From: Jeongeupia naejangsanensis
GTDB taxonomy: Bacteria > Pseudomonadota > Gammaproteobacteria > Burkholderiales > Chitinibacteraceae
DNA: 64,000 nucleotides
Assembly: GCF_016865585.1 (NCBI RefSeq)
Contig: NZ_JAESND010000009.1
Span: 62,001-126,000 of the forward strand
Direction: 5' to 3'
Below, piece after piece: positions 25,220 to 36,507 of the stretch (the stretch's first letter is position 1; each line of letters starts with the position of its first letter). The notes beneath the pieces are model-generated. The model searched no databases and was not told where the DNA came from. It saw nothing but the letters and a program-made list of their open reading frames with translations. A program made the position numbers and the translations under genes.

Positions 25220-26101
25220 ATGGACAAATTGCGTGCGATGCAGACTTTCGTCGCCATCGTTGAACACGGCAGCCTCACCCGCGCGGCCCGCGCGCTGGCG
25301 TCGTCGCTGCCGGTGGTGGTGCGCACGCTGGCGGCGCTGGAGGAGGCGCTCGGCGTACGGTTGCTGAACCGCACCACCCGCAGGCTGTCGCTGACCGACG
25401 AAGGCCGCGCCTATCTGGAGAGCTGCCGCCACATCCTCGGCGCGGTCGACGAAGCCGAGCAGCGCCTGTCCGACCAGCACGATGAACCGAGCGGCCGGCT
25501 CGTCGTCACGGCATCGGTGCTTTATGGCCAGATGTACGTTGCGCCGGCGGTCACGGGCTTCCTGCAGGCCCACCCCAAGGTGCAGTGCCGGCTGGTGCTG
25601 CTCGACCGCGTCGCCAATCTGATCGAGGAAGGGATCGACGTCGGCATCCGCATCGGCCCGCTCGACGATTCGAACCTGATCGCCCAGCGTGTCGGCGAAA
25701 TCCACCGCATTGCGGCGGCCAGCCCGGACTATCTGGCCCGGCACCCGGCGCCGCAGCTTCCCGGCGATCTCGTTCACGCCAACTGTATCCGCTTTACCGG
25801 CAACGGCCGCACGACCTGGCTGTTCCAGAATCAGGGGCGGTCGCTGAGCGTGCCGATCTCGGGTAACCTGGAGTGCAATCACGGCCTGCCTGCGGTGGAT
25901 GCCTGCGTGGCCGGCCTCGGCATCGGCCAGTTCCTGTCCTACCAGATCACCGAGCATCTGGCCGCCGGCCGATTGCTGCCGCTGCTGCAGGATTTCCAGC
26001 TGCCGCCTCTGCCGGTCCACATCGTCTATCCGCACGCCGGCCTGCTGCCGCACCGGACCCGTCTGTTCATCCAGTGGATGAAGCGGGCGCTGGCGGGCTG
26101 A
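25220..26101 (+). CDS. LysR family transcriptional regulator
   Basis: A 293-residue LTTR. The N-terminal winged helix is standard: MQTFVAIVEHGSLTRAARAL, then VVVRTLAALEEALGVRLLNRTTR. The effector domain runs from ~90 to the end. It diverges from the GST-flavoprotein pair and likely activates it. The short shared region contains repeats of an ATCCGG core (25180-25196) that could be part of its binding site. The inducer is unknown. Confidence 0.94.
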   Translation: MDKLRAMQTFVAIVEHGSLTRAARALASSLPVVVRTLAALEEALGVRLLNRTTRRLSLTDEGRAYLESCRHILGAVDEAEQRLSDQHDEPSGRLVVTASVLYGQMYVAPAVTGFLQAHPKVQCRLVLLDRVANLIEEGIDVGIRIGPLDDSNLIAQRVGEIHRIAAASPDYLARHPAPQLPGDLVHANCIRFTGNGRTTWLFQNQGRSLSVPISGNLECNHGLPAVDACVAGLGIGQFLSYQITEHLAAGRLLPLLQDFQLPPLPVHIVYPHAGLLPHRTRLFIQWMKRALAG

Positions 26102-26227
26102 CTGCGCGGGTGTGAATTGTCCCGGACACTTTGCCCCGGGGTGATGGGCGGTCTTCCTTGGCGCCCGACAGTTGTGTTCACAACTCGCGTGAACGGTACG
26201 TGCCGACAAGCGCGGTGGTTTCACCCT

Positions 26228-26257
26228 CTTGAAAAACCCCTACCTCGCCCCTACTAT
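26228..26257 (+). promoter_or_regulatory. Sigma-32 type heat-shock promoter of groESL
   Basis: CTTGAAA (26228-26234) is an exact sigma-32 -35 box. CCCCTACTAT at 26248-26257 matches the CCCCAT-type -10, with a 13-base spacer. It sits about 90 bp before groES and directly precedes the CIRCE element. Confidence 0.8.
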
Positions 26258-26283
26258 TGGCACTCGTTAGCCTCGAGTGCTAA
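26257..26283 (+). promoter_or_regulatory. CIRCE operator (HrcA binding site)
   Basis: TTGGCACTC-N9-GAGTGCTAA matches the CIRCE consensus TTAGCACTC-N9-GAGTGCTAA with one mismatch in the left arm. It overlaps the end of the sigma-32 -10 box, so HrcA should repress groESL at this promoter. No hrcA gene is in the window. Confidence 0.93.
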
Positions 26284-26345
26284 AACCGTCTGTCTAGAAC
26301 GCGTTGCGTTCGATTTGCGTTACTCATCTTCAGGAGAAGTCAACG

Positions 26346-26636
26346 ATGAAAATCCGTCCTTTGCATGACCGCGTTGTCATCAAGCGTGTCGAAGCCGAAG
26401 AAAAAACCGCTTCGGGCATCGTGCTGCCGGGCAACGTCGCCGAAAAGCCGGACATGGGCGAAGTGGTCGCCGTCGGCAACGGCAAGGTCCTGGAAAACGG
26501 TTCGGTTCGTCCGCTCGGCCTCGCCGTCGGCGACAAGGTGATCTTCGGCAAGTACAGCGGCCAGACCGTCAAGGTCGACGGCAACGAGCTGCTGGTGATG
26601 CGCGAAGAAGACGTGATGGGCGTCGTCGAGCAATAA
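26346..26636 (+). CDS. groES: Co-chaperonin GroES
   Basis: A 96-residue co-chaperonin, normal length. It caps the GroEL ring during ATP-driven folding. The N-terminus [14 protein letters not shown], the mobile loop [14 protein letters not shown] and the conserved [11 protein letters not shown] are all present. CAGGAG lies before the ATG. It is the first gene of groESL and is controlled by sigma-32 plus CIRCE as described. Confidence 0.98.
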   Translation: MKIRPLHDRVVIKRVEAEEKTASGIVLPGNVAEKPDMGEVVAVGNGKVLENGSVRPLGLAVGDKVIFGKYSGQTVKVDGNELLVMREEDVMGVVEQ

Positions 26637-28328
<1,692 letters not shown>

Positions 28329-28360
28329 GTCCGGCTTTCCCCGCGCGATCCGCAACAAAG

Positions 28361-28387
28361 AAAACGCCACCTTCGGGTGGCGTTTTT
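28361..28387 (+). terminator. Rho-independent terminator of groESL
   Basis: AAAACGCCACC-TTCG-GGTGGCGTTTTTT: an 11-bp stem with a TTCG tetraloop and a T-run, 33 bp after the groEL stop. Confidence 0.93.
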
Positions 28388-28495
28388 TCGTTGGTCGGTC
28401 GGGCTTGGGGCCATGGAAGGGGCTGGTCTAGCGTGGAGAAGGCCGGTACCGCGTACGCGGGATGCGCCGGCCCGGCAGAACACCGGAGATGCGCC

Positions 28496-28795
28496 ATGTC
28501 CACCTTGCTCGAATTCCAGCTTCGCGAATGCGTCGGCCCTTATCCGCAAGCCTATCCGGATCAGCTGATCCGGCAGTTTCCACGCATCGCCGATCGCGTC
28601 GCCACGTTGTGGGGCAAAGCCGAACTGGATGACTATTTCGACGCGCTGCTGATCGACAGCCGGGGTGACAGGAAGGGCTTTCCGACGCTGATCGGCCGTG
28701 AACTGATCGTGCTGTCGCTCATCTATGATCTGGTGCGGTCGAGGCCGCTGCCACAGCCGCCGGCGATCTGGGGGCTGTCGTCCCGGCGCGATTAA
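28496..28795 (+). CDS. Hypothetical protein
   Basis: A 99-residue acidic-to-neutral protein of unknown function. It starts MSTLLEFQLRECVGPYPQAY and has a helical centre with ELDDYFDALLIDSRGDRKGF and a late helix IVLSLIYDLVR. No known domain is recognised. GGAG lies about nine bases upstream of the ATG. It is convergent with the thioesterase gene, the two stop codons overlapping by two bases at 28793-28794. The good frame and Shine-Dalgarno support a real gene. Confidence 0.65.
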   Translation: MSTLLEFQLRECVGPYPQAYPDQLIRQFPRIADRVATLWGKAELDDYFDALLIDSRGDRKGFPTLIGRELIVLSLIYDLVRSRPLPQPPAIWGLSSRRD

Positions 28796-29247
28796 CGCAC
28801 CGCAAGCCGCTGCTGGCGGCGTTGCTCGGCTTCCTGCCAGCGTTTCTGCTCGCTGGCGTCGTTCGGCGTGTGGGTCGGGATTTCGAGCGGGCGCTTGTCG
28901 TCGCCGAGCGCGACCATGGTGAAATAGCTGCTGTTGGTATGACGCACGGTGCGTGCCCGGATGTCCTCGGCGATCAGTTTGATGCCGATCTCCATCGACG
29001 TCCGGCCGGTGTAATTGACGCTGGCGAGGAAGGTGACCAGCTCGCCGACGTGGACCGGCTGCTTGAACGTCACCTGATCGACCGACAGCGTCACGCAGTA
29101 GGCGCCGGCGAAGCGGCTGGCGCAGGCATAGGCGGCTTCGTCCATCAGCTTGAGCAGCGCGCCGCCGTGGACGTTGCCGGAGAAATTGGCCATGTCCGGC
29201 GTCATCAGCACGGTCATGGTCAACTGGTGGCGGGGCAGGTCGGTCAT
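28792..29247 (-). CDS. Acyl-CoA thioesterase (hotdog fold, YciA-like)
   Basis: A 151-residue hotdog-fold thioesterase of the acyl-CoA hydrolase (YciA/Acot) branch. The NFSGNVHGGALLKLMDEAAY helix carries the catalytic-type residues and SVDQVTFKQPVHVGE is the typical strand. It hydrolyses acyl-CoAs in the cytoplasm. The C-terminal ~25 residues are a charged Gln/Arg-rich extension. It lies alone downstream of the lipA terminator and likely has its own promoter. Confidence 0.92.
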   Translation of the reverse strand: MTDLPRHQLTMTVLMTPDMANFSGNVHGGALLKLMDEAAYACASRFAGAYCVTLSVDQVTFKQPVHVGELVTFLASVNYTGRTSMEIGIKLIAEDIRARTVRHTNSSYFTMVALGDDKRPLEIPTHTPNDASEQKRWQEAEQRRQQRLAVR

Positions 29248-29267
29248 GGGTTTTCCTTGATGGGCAT

Positions 29268-29296
29268 GAAAAACGCCGGGCGAGCCCGGCGTTGTC
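29268..29296 (-). terminator. Rho-independent terminator of the lipoate operon
   Basis: On the minus strand AACGCCGGG-CTCG-CCCGGCGTT is followed by a run of Ts, just after the lipA stop at 29314. Stem of nine GC-rich pairs. Confidence 0.85.
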
Positions 29297-29313
29297 GTCT
29301 GCAGCGAGCCTGA

Positions 29314-30279
29314 TCAGAGGCCGGCGTGATGCGCCTGCTGATCTGCATGATAGCTCGACCGCACCATGGCGCCGACGGCGGCGTGCTTGAAGCCAAGCTC
29401 GTACGCGAGGTTTTCCCACGCCTTGAACTGGTCCGGGTGCACGTAGCGCAGCACCGGCAGATGGCCGTTCGACGGCTGCAGGTACTGGCCGATGGTGATC
29501 ATGTCGATGTCGTGCGCGCGCATGTCGTGCATGACCTGGACGACTTCCTCGTCGGTTTCACCGAGGCCGACCATGATGCCGGACTTGGTTTTGACGTCCG
29601 GATACATCGCCTTGCAGTCTTTCAGCAGCTTGAGCGAATGCAGGTAGTCAGAGCCCGGGCGAGCCTGCTTGTACAGCCGTGGCGCGGTTTCGAGGTTGTG
29701 GTTCATCACGTCCGGCAACGCCTGACCGAAGAGGTCGAGCGCCAGCTCGAGCCGGCCGCGGAAGTCCGGTACCAGCACTTCGATCTGGGTATCCGGGCTC
29801 TTGGCGCGGGTCAGGCTGATGCAGTCGACGAAGTGCTGGGCACCGCCGTCGCGCAGGTCATCGCGGTCGACCGAGGTGATTACCACGTACTTGAGCTTGA
29901 GCGCGGCAATGGTTTCGGCCAGATGCACCGGTTCGTTGGCGTCGAGCGGGTTCGGCCGGCCGTGGCCGACGTCGCAGAACGGGCAGCGGCGGGTGCAGAT
30001 GTCGCCCATGATCATGAACGTCGCCGTGCCCTTGCCGAAGCACTCGCCGATATTGGGACAGGAGGCTTCTTCGCACACCGTGTGCAGCTTCTGCTCGCGC
30101 AGGATCTGCTTGATCTCGCCGAAGCGGCCATTGAGGCTCGGTGCCTGCACGCGGATCCAGTCGGGCTTCTTCAGCTTGGATTCGAGCTGGACCACCTTGA
30201 TCGGAATGCGGGCGGTCTTGGCTTCGCCCTTGAGCTTGGTGCCGGTGGTAACGGGGGCGTTCTTGGTGTCTTGGGTCAT
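29314..30279 (-). CDS. lipA: Lipoyl synthase
   Basis: A 321-residue radical SAM enzyme. It inserts two sulphurs into octanoyl groups of lipoyl domains. The radical SAM cluster motif is CTRRCPFC; the auxiliary cluster Cys are in [12 protein letters not shown], and a C-terminal RSSYHADQ closes the family signature. It is the last gene of the dacA-dat-ybeD-lipB-lipA run and sits 37 bp after lipB. Length is normal for proteobacteria. Confidence 0.98.
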   Translation of the reverse strand: MTQDTKNAPVTTGTKLKGEAKTARIPIKVVQLESKLKKPDWIRVQAPSLNGRFGEIKQILREQKLHTVCEEASCPNIGECFGKGTATFMIMGDICTRRCPFCDVGHGRPNPLDANEPVHLAETIAALKLKYVVITSVDRDDLRDGGAQHFVDCISLTRAKSPDTQIEVLVPDFRGRLELALDLFGQALPDVMNHNLETAPRLYKQARPGSDYLHSLKLLKDCKAMYPDVKTKSGIMVGLGETDEEVVQVMHDMRAHDIDMITIGQYLQPSNGHLPVLRYVHPDQFKAWENLAYELGFKHAAVGAMVRSSYHADQQAHHAGL

Positions 30280-30316
30280 GATCCGTGCCGATCAACCTTG
30301 CGGTGAACAGGGTTAA

Positions 30317-30955
30317 TCAGTTGATTTGTTGCAGGATTTTGTCGGCCATTTTACCGGCTAACGTCGCCGGTGTCTCCGCAAAGCCGAAATCGTTCAGCTG
30401 GGCGACGCGCAGGCCTTCGTAACCGCAGGGATTGATCATCGAGAACGGCGCGAGGTCCATGTTCACGTTGAACGACAGGCCGTGGAAGCAGCAGCCGTTG
30501 CGGATGCGCAGGCCGAGCGCGGCGATCTTGGCTTCGCCGAGCGCATCCTTCACGTAAACGCCCGGCGCGTCGACCTTGCCGTAGCTGTCGATGCCGTAGT
30601 CGGCGAGCAGCGCGATCACGCTGTTCTCGAGCCGGCGCACCAGTTCGCGCACGCCGAAACCGAGCCGGCGCAGGTCGAGCAGGGTGTACGCAATCAGCTG
30701 GCCGGGGCCGTGATAGGTGACCTGACCGCCACGGTCGATCCTGACGATCGGAATGTCGCTGCGCTGCAGGATGTGTTCGGGCTTGCCGGCCTGGCCGAGC
30801 GTGAACACCGGCGGGTGTTCGAGCAGCCAGACTTCATCGGGCGTGGCCGCGTCGCGGGCGTCGGTGAACGCCTGCATCGCGTGCCAGGTGGTCTCGTAGT
30901 CGGCGAGGCCGAACTGTTTGACCACGGTCGCCGGCGCGGCCGCGACCTCGCTCAC
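30317..30955 (-). CDS. lipB: Octanoyltransferase
   Basis: A 212-residue enzyme that moves octanoyl from ACP to lipoyl domains. [12 protein letters not shown] is the family signature; the conserved Lys is in GEAKIAALG and the catalytic Cys in INPCGYEG. The start is read as GTG 30955, which overlaps the ybeD stop as GTGA. No ATG lies in frame upstream within the gene boundary. It precedes lipA on the same strand. Confidence 0.95.
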   Translation of the reverse strand: MSEVAAAPATVVKQFGLADYETTWHAMQAFTDARDAATPDEVWLLEHPPVFTLGQAGKPEHILQRSDIPIVRIDRGGQVTYHGPGQLIAYTLLDLRRLGFGVRELVRRLENSVIALLADYGIDSYGKVDAPGVYVKDALGEAKIAALGLRIRNGCCFHGLSFNVNMDLAPFSMINPCGYEGLRVAQLNDFGFAETPATLAGKMADKILQQIN

Positions 30956-31248
30956 AGCACCATCCGCACCAGCGGGTGCGCACGCAGCGCGGCGTCGAGC
31001 GCGCGGACCTGGTCGGCGGTCTCGAAGGTGATCATCAGCGTCGCGGCGAAATAGTTGCCGGCGCTGCTCGGGCGGATCGTCAGCACGTCGGCGGTGACGC
31101 CGGGCACGTGCTCGCACGACAGCGCGAACAGCACGGCATGGAATTCGTCGTGGCTGACCTGCTTGTGGCTGATCGCCTTGATCGGCAGTTTGGCCGGGAA
31201 ATCGACCAGTTCTTCGAGCGGCGGCGGTGCCGGGGTATTGGTGTTCAT
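30952..31248 (-). CDS. ybeD: DUF493 family protein YbeD
   Basis: A 98-residue protein of the YbeD/DUF493 family, with an ACT-like ferredoxin fold ([15 protein letters not shown] at the start and [18 protein letters not shown] at the end). It is usually located between a D-amino-acid-related gene and lipB and may modulate lipoate metabolism allosterically; its function is not proven. It overlaps dat and lipB by 4 bp each. Confidence 0.93.
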   Translation of the reverse strand: MNTNTPAPPPLEELVDFPAKLPIKAISHKQVSHDEFHAVLFALSCEHVPGVTADVLTIRPSSAGNYFAATLMITFETADQVRALDAALRAHPLVRMVL

Positions 31249-32129
31249 TGGGTATCCTTGCCGGTGCGCATCACCCCGGCCTTGAAGACCTGGTAATGCT
31301 GGTACATGGCTTTGTAGATGGGGCCGGGCGCGCCGTTTCCAACCGGGGCACCGTCGAGCGTGACGATGGCGAGCACTTCCTTGCTGCTCGACGTCAGCCA
31401 GACTTCACCGGCGCCGCGCAGTTCGGCCTCGGTGATGTCGCGTACCTGATGCGGCAGGCCGTGCCGGTCTGCGAGTTCGAGCACCAGATCGTAGGTGATG
31501 CCGGTCAGCATCAGGTTCGATGGCGGCGGCGCAAGAATCACGCCGTCCTTGACGACGAAGATATTGCTGGCCGAGCCCTCGATCAGCTTTCCGTCCCGCA
31601 GCAGCACCGTCTCGGCGACGCCGGCGTCGACGGCGCTCTGCCGGGCCAGCACATTGGCCAGCAGCGAAATCGCCTTGATGTCGCAGCGCAGCCAGCGCAC
31701 GTCGGCTTGCGTGACTGCGGCGATGCCGGTCTGCACCAGTTGCGTCGGCGGTGGCGTCAGCGGATCGGCGAACGCGAAGACCGTCGGGGTCGTCGGTTCA
31801 GGTGGGAATGCATGGTTGCGTGGATAGGCGGCGCCACGTGTCACCTGCAGGTAGATCGACTGGTCGTCGAACGGCTGGCGCGCCACGATGGTTTCGATGA
31901 TTCCGCGCCATTCGGCCAGCGTATGCGGATTGCCGATCCGCACCGACGCCAGGCTGGCCGCGAGCCGGCCCAGATGTTCGTTGAGCCGGAACGGCGTGCG
32001 GTTGTAGACCGGGATCATTTCGTAGATCCCGTCGCCGAACAGGAAGCCACGGTCGAGCACCGGCACGCTCAGATCGCCCAGCGGGGCGAAGCGGCCGTTC
32101 AGGTAGGCAGTGAGGTCGGGTACGTTCAT
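31245..32129 (-). CDS. dat: D-amino-acid aminotransferase
   Basis: A 294-residue class-IV PLP aminotransferase. The start [19 protein letters not shown] and the PLP Lys in [14 protein letters not shown] are family hallmarks. It interconverts D-alanine and D-glutamate, supplying peptidoglycan precursors. This matches its position beside dacA. A branched-chain or ADC-lyase relative is possible on fold alone, but context favours Dat. It overlaps ybeD by 4 bp. Confidence 0.92.
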   Translation of the reverse strand: MNVPDLTAYLNGRFAPLGDLSVPVLDRGFLFGDGIYEMIPVYNRTPFRLNEHLGRLAASLASVRIGNPHTLAEWRGIIETIVARQPFDDQSIYLQVTRGAAYPRNHAFPPEPTTPTVFAFADPLTPPPTQLVQTGIAAVTQADVRWLRCDIKAISLLANVLARQSAVDAGVAETVLLRDGKLIEGSASNIFVVKDGVILAPPPSNLMLTGITYDLVLELADRHGLPHQVRDITEAELRGAGEVWLTSSSKEVLAIVTLDGAPVGNGAPGPIYKAMYQHYQVFKAGVMRTGKDTQ

Positions 32130-32180
32130 GGCGACAGTTTACGCCGCCGGCATGACCGGGTCATGCCGGCGGGTTCGGTG

Positions 32181-33341
32181 TCAGGCGAACAGCTGTTTGA
32201 ACCAGAGGCGGATCGCATCCCACGCACGGCCGAAGATGCCGGCCTCGGCCACCGGTTCGATCGCGACGACCGGGTAGTCACCCAGCGCCTTGCCATCGAG
32301 CTGGACCTTGACGGTGCCGATCTGCTGGCCCTTGGCGATCGGCGCGATCAGCGGCTGCTGGCTGGTGAACTCCAGCTTGATCTTGGCGGCATCGCCCTTC
32401 GGGACCGTCAGGTAGCGGTCTTCAAGGAAGCCGGCCTTGACGCTGTCGAGCTTGCCCTTCCACACCGGCACGGTGGCGATGCTCTGGCCGGCAGAATAGA
32501 CCTTCGGTGTGTCGTAGAACTGCACGCCCCAGTTCAGCAGCTTGGACGATTCGGTCGCGCGGACCTGGTCGCTGGTGGCGCCGACGACGACCGAAATCAC
32601 CCGGCGGCCGTCACGCTTGCTCGACGCGACGAGGTTGTAGCCGGCCGAGCTGGTGTGGCCGGTCTTCATGCCGTCGACGTTCGGATCGCGGTACAGCAGC
32701 AGGTTGCGGTTGCCCTGCTTGATGTTGTTGAACGCGAATTCCTTCATCGAGTAGATCGGATAGAACTCGGGGAAGTCGTGGATGATGGCCGCGGCGATCT
32801 TGGCGAGGTCGGCGGTCGTCGTGTACAGGTTCGGGTCGGTCAGGCCGGTCGAGTTCGAGAAGTGGCTGTTCTTCATCCCGAGGCGCTGGGCTTCGCGGTT
32901 CATCAGCTGGGCGAACACTTCCTCGTTGCCGGCGATGGCTTCGGCCAGCGTCACGCAGGCGTCGTTGCCGGACTGGACGATCATGCCCTTGATCAGCTGG
33001 TCGACCGTGGCCGGGGTGCGCGGGTCGAGGAACATCGTCGAGCCGCCGCTGCCGCCACCGGCCTTCATGCCGGCGGCCGACACGGTCAGCTGCTGGTCAA
33101 GCTTGAGCTTGCCTTCCTTGACGGCCTTGAACACGACATAGGCGGTCATCAGCTTGGTCAGCGAGGCCGGTTCGATCCGGGTGTCGGCGTCGCGCGCGGC
33201 CAGCGTCGCGCCGCTCTGGAAATCGGTCAGGAAATAGGCTTTGGCGGCGATGTCCGGCGGCGGCGGCGTGAAGGCCTGGGCGGTCATCGAGACGAGCGGG
33301 GCAACGAGGGCGGCGAGGGCGAGGGTACGGCGGATAGTCAT
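32181..33341 (-). CDS. dacA: D-alanyl-D-alanine carboxypeptidase (PBP5/6 class)
   Basis: A 386-residue periplasmic penicillin-binding protein that trims the terminal D-Ala of peptidoglycan stem peptides. After a signal peptide (cut near AQA-F), the active-site motifs are S60-L-T-K63, S124-G-N126 and K226-T-G228. The C-terminal amphipathic helix (IRLWFKQLFA) anchors it to the inner membrane. The frame remains open further upstream, but ATG 33341 gives a proper signal peptide. It heads the operon with dat, ybeD, lipB and lipA. Confidence 0.96.
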   Translation of the reverse strand: MTIRRTLALAALVAPLVSMTAQAFTPPPPDIAAKAYFLTDFQSGATLAARDADTRIEPASLTKLMTAYVVFKAVKEGKLKLDQQLTVSAAGMKAGGGSGGSTMFLDPRTPATVDQLIKGMIVQSGNDACVTLAEAIAGNEEVFAQLMNREAQRLGMKNSHFSNSTGLTDPNLYTTTADLAKIAAAIIHDFPEFYPIYSMKEFAFNNIKQGNRNLLLYRDPNVDGMKTGHTSSAGYNLVASSKRDGRRVISVVVGATSDQVRATESSKLLNWGVQFYDTPKVYSAGQSIATVPVWKGKLDSVKAGFLEDRYLTVPKGDAAKIKLEFTSQQPLIAPIAKGQQIGTVKVQLDGKALGDYPVVAIEPVAEAGIFGRAWDAIRLWFKQLFA

Positions 33342-33494
33342 TGGTGGGACAACGCTCTTGGGTAGGGGGCGGAACAAGCGGCCAAGTATAAAACCGGCAT
33401 GCAGGCCGGGTCTGCCGTCATGACCGTGCAAATTGCCTTGCACTGACGGATGGCATGGGTCACGGCGTGATGGCGGTGCAGCTCATTGGAGCCA

Positions 33495-34361
33495 TCATTC
33501 GTCCGGCAGTTCAAACGTGCCGTAACCGATGCGCCTGACCCGGCCGCTGACGCGGATCGCGCCATTGCCGGTCAGGTCGAGTTGCAGGTGGGCGAGGCGG
33601 TTGACGCCGTGCCCCTGCAGCATGGTCGACGAGAACGGCAGCGTCTGGCCCTGTCCCAGCAGCCAGCCGCCGAGGTTGGCGCAGGCCGAGCCGGTCCCGA
33701 AGTCCTCGCCGATCTGGCCGGCCTGCACCCAGAAGAAACGGGCGACGATGCCGGCCTCCGACGGAGCCCACACCAGCGCCTGGGCAATGCCGCGGCCGTT
33801 GACGGCCGCTTCGCCGAATCGCGTGATATCGGGCTGGCAGGCGAAGACGTCGCCGGCAGTGGCGACGGGCACGATCAGCTGTTCGGTCCCGGTATCGACA
33901 AAGCGGGCGCGGCCGGCAAACCGGCTGGCCGCCAGCCCGAGCGCCCCGGCCAGCACCGAATCGTCCGGCGCGTCGCGATAGCGCGGTGGCTGCGCGGTCA
34001 GCGTGACCAGTCCGTCCCGGATCGACACCGGGACGGTGCCGGACGGAAAGCGCAACGCCACTTCACCGCCGAGGCCGCGTTCGGTATCGAGCACCGCTGC
34101 GGTGCCCAGCGTCGGGTGGCCGGCAAACGGCAGCTCGTAACCGGGGGTGAAAATGCGTACGTCGGCGTCGGCCCCGGTGGTTTCTCGGGCACAGTCGCGC
34201 ACGAAGGTCGTTTCGGACAGGTTGAGTTGCTGGGCAATGGCCTGCATGCGCGCATCCGAAACGCCATCGGCGTGCGGGAACACCGCCAGCGCGTTGCCGC
34301 TGAACGGGTTGCCGTCCGGCGCGGTGAAGACGTTGACGACGTGGTAATGCAGCGTGCGCAT
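33495..34361 (-). CDS. PhzF family isomerase/epimerase
   Basis: A 288-residue PhzF-fold protein. The FTAPDGNPFSGNALAVFPHAD start, with the conserved Glu in LSETTFV, and the GTGSACANLGGWLL loop are family signatures. PhzF proteins are DapF-like isomerases; only a few have known substrates, so the reaction here is unknown. It stands alone, convergent to no neighbour, 134 bp from dacA and divergent from pcnB. Confidence 0.93.
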   Translation of the reverse strand: MRTLHYHVVNVFTAPDGNPFSGNALAVFPHADGVSDARMQAIAQQLNLSETTFVRDCARETTGADADVRIFTPGYELPFAGHPTLGTAAVLDTERGLGGEVALRFPSGTVPVSIRDGLVTLTAQPPRYRDAPDDSVLAGALGLAASRFAGRARFVDTGTEQLIVPVATAGDVFACQPDITRFGEAAVNGRGIAQALVWAPSEAGIVARFFWVQAGQIGEDFGTGSACANLGGWLLGQGQTLPFSSTMLQGHGVNRLAHLQLDLTGNGAIRVSGRVRRIGYGTFELPDE

Positions 34362-34506
34362 GGCGGGCTCCGGCAGGATTCGGGAGGCTCATTCAACCAC
34401 GAGCCCGTTGCACGGGACAGTGACAATCCGCAGCCCGCATCGCCACCACAGCCGGCCGGCGCGCGCGGGGCTGTGTTTTGCATCGGGTCGTGGCCGCGCG
34501 CGCCTG

Positions 34507-34512
34507 TATAAT
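34507..34512 (+). promoter_or_regulatory. Possible -10 box of the pcnB promoter
   Basis: A perfect TATAAT lies 36 bp before the pcnB ATG. No good -35 box is at 16-18 bases upstream. In such GC-rich DNA an exact TATAAT is uncommon, so a promoter is likely but unproven. Confidence 0.4.
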
Positions 34513-34547
34513 GCAGCGTCAAGCCATCAAACCTTCCTGACTCGCGA

Positions 34548-35882
34548 ATGATCCGCAAACTGATCGGAAAAGTGCTTCGCCGCCCCGGCAAGCGCGTCCT
34601 CCACGCCAAACATTACGGCATCCGCCGCGACCAGCTGCACTCGGGTGCACTCAAGGTCTGCGACCGTCTGCAAGCCGCCGGCTACGATGCCTACATCGTC
34701 GGCGGCGCGGTACGCGACCTGATGCTGGGTAAACATCCCAAGGATTTCGACGTCGCCACCAGTGCGACGCCCGAGCAGGTCCGCCACGTCTTCAACCGCT
34801 CGCGCATCATCGGCCGCCGCTTCAAGATCGTCCACGTGCCGTTCTACGACCGTGACGGCGAGGAAATCATCGAGGTGACGACCTTCCGCAGCGCGGCCGA
34901 AGCACCGACCGACGACGCCGGCCGCATCCTGCGCGACAACGTCTACGGCACGATCGAGGAAGACGCGTCGCGGCGCGATTTCACCGTCAACGCGCTGTAT
35001 TACGACCCGAACCGCGAGGAAATCCTCGACTTCCATCACGGTGTCGACGACCTCGAGCGTCGCCAGCTGGTGATGATCGGCGACCCGGCGCAGCGCTACC
35101 GTGAAGATCCGGTGCGGATGCTGCGTGCCGTCCGGCTGGCCGCCAAGCTCGAACTGACCATTGCGCCGGCAACGAAGAAGCCGATTGCGACGCTGACCAG
35201 CCTGCTCGAGAACATTCCGAGCGCCCGGCTGTTCGACGAAACGATGAAGCTGCTGCTGTCGGGCAAGGCCTGGGCCTGTGTGTCCGCCTTGCGTGCCGAA
35301 GGGCTGCACCGCTCGCTGCTGCCGATCCTCGAGCGTCAGCTGGACGATCCGAACGCGGCCACCTTCATCCAGCGCGCGCTGGAAAACACCGATTCCCGCC
35401 TTGCCGACGACAAGCCGGTGTCGGCCGGCTTCCTGTTCGCGACGCTGCTGTGGCACGACGTCGAGCAGCTGTGGAAGAAGAAGGAAGCAGCCGGCGAGCA
35501 CACGATGCCGGCGCTGGTCGCGGCGATGAACGAGGTCGACGACCGCGTCAGCAAACGCCTGGCGATCCCGAACCGTTACGGCGCGGCGATGAAGGAAGTG
35601 TGGCTGATGCAGCCGCGCTTCGAACAGCGTGCCGGCCAGCGCCCGTTCCGCCTGCTGGAGCAGCCGCGTTTCCGCGCTGCCTACGACTTCCTGGTGCTGC
35701 GCGCGCAGTGCGGTCTGGCCGACAAGGCGCTGGCCGAATGGTGGCAGCAGTTCCAGTACTGTGACGATGCGACGCGCTCGTCGCTGATCGCCAATGTCGC
35801 CGGCAGCGACAAGAGCGGTCCGCAGCGCAAGCGCAAGCCGCGCCGCAAGAAGCCCGCCGCGGCCCCGGCCAGCGGCGCGTGA
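34548..35882 (+). CDS. pcnB: Poly(A) polymerase I
   Basis: A 444-residue class-II nucleotidyltransferase. It adds 3' poly(A) tails to RNAs for decay. The signature VGGAVRDLMLGKHPKDFDVAT (the two catalytic Asp in DFD) and the RRDFTVNALYYD block fit PcnB; the basic C-terminal tail (RKRKPRRKKP) favours PcnB over a CCA enzyme. It is followed directly by folK (TGATG overlap), as in many proteobacteria. Confidence 0.96.
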   Translation: MIRKLIGKVLRRPGKRVLHAKHYGIRRDQLHSGALKVCDRLQAAGYDAYIVGGAVRDLMLGKHPKDFDVATSATPEQVRHVFNRSRIIGRRFKIVHVPFYDRDGEEIIEVTTFRSAAEAPTDDAGRILRDNVYGTIEEDASRRDFTVNALYYDPNREEILDFHHGVDDLERRQLVMIGDPAQRYREDPVRMLRAVRLAAKLELTIAPATKKPIATLTSLLENIPSARLFDETMKLLLSGKAWACVSALRAEGLHRSLLPILERQLDDPNAATFIQRALENTDSRLADDKPVSAGFLFATLLWHDVEQLWKKKEAAGEHTMPALVAAMNEVDDRVSKRLAIPNRYGAAMKEVWLMQPRFEQRAGQRPFRLLEQPRFRAAYDFLVLRAQCGLADKALAEWWQQFQYCDDATRSSLIANVAGSDKSGPQRKRKPRRKKPAAAPASGA

Positions 35883-36379
35883 TGGTCGACGCTTATATCG
35901 CGCTGGGCGCCAATCTGGGCGATCCGGCGCGGCAGCTCGACGCCGCCGTCGACGCGCTCGCGCTGCTGCCGGAATCCCGGCTGATCGCCGTGTCCGATTA
36001 CTACCGCAGTGCGCCGGTCGGCTATGCCGACCAGCCCGATTTCCACAATGCCGTCGCCCGGGTCACGACAACGCTGGCGGCACCGGCGCTGCTCGACGCG
36101 CTGCTCGGCATCGAAACCGGACTGGGGCGGCACCGCAGTTTCCGCAATGCGCCGCGCACGCTCGATCTGGACCTGCTGCTGTACGGCGACGCAACGCTGC
36201 ACCTGCCGCAGCTGAACGTGCCGCATCCGCGCATGCACGAGCGCGCCTTCGTGCTGCTGCCGCTGCTGGAGATCGCGCCGGACGTCGTCATCCCCGGTTT
36301 CGGCCCGGCGAAGGACGGTCTGGCGGCAGTGGCCGGTCAGGCCATCGCGCGGATACCGGGCAGCGGCCGCCGGCCCTGA
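35882..36379 (+). CDS. folK: 2-amino-4-hydroxy-6-hydroxymethyldihydropteridine pyrophosphokinase
   Basis: A 165-residue HPPK enzyme. It transfers pyrophosphate from ATP to the pterin in folate synthesis. AYIALGANLGDP starts it and the Mg-binding RTLDLDLLLYGD with HPRMHERAFVL follow. ATG 35882 shares its A with the pcnB TGA, so translation is coupled. panB follows after 128 bp with no gene in between. Confidence 0.97.
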   Translation: MVDAYIALGANLGDPARQLDAAVDALALLPESRLIAVSDYYRSAPVGYADQPDFHNAVARVTTTLAAPALLDALLGIETGLGRHRSFRNAPRTLDLDLLLYGDATLHLPQLNVPHPRMHERAFVLLPLLEIAPDVVIPGFGPAKDGLAAVAGQAIARIPGSGRRP

Positions 36380-36507
36380 GCGGGATCAACTGCAGCCCTC
36401 GGCAACAATACGTATGGGCGCAGCCGCCGCACAGGTGGAATAATGCCCCTCGCGGCGGTATTACCCTGCTGCCGTGACGTCTGCCCAACCATCCACGGGA
36501 TTACGCA

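Noticed and set aside
31227..33365. Plus-strand 712-codon open frame opposite dacA and dat
   Set aside because: The minus strand carries active-site motifs of DacA (SLTK, SGN, KTG) and the PLP Lys of Dat, so the plus frame is a shadow.
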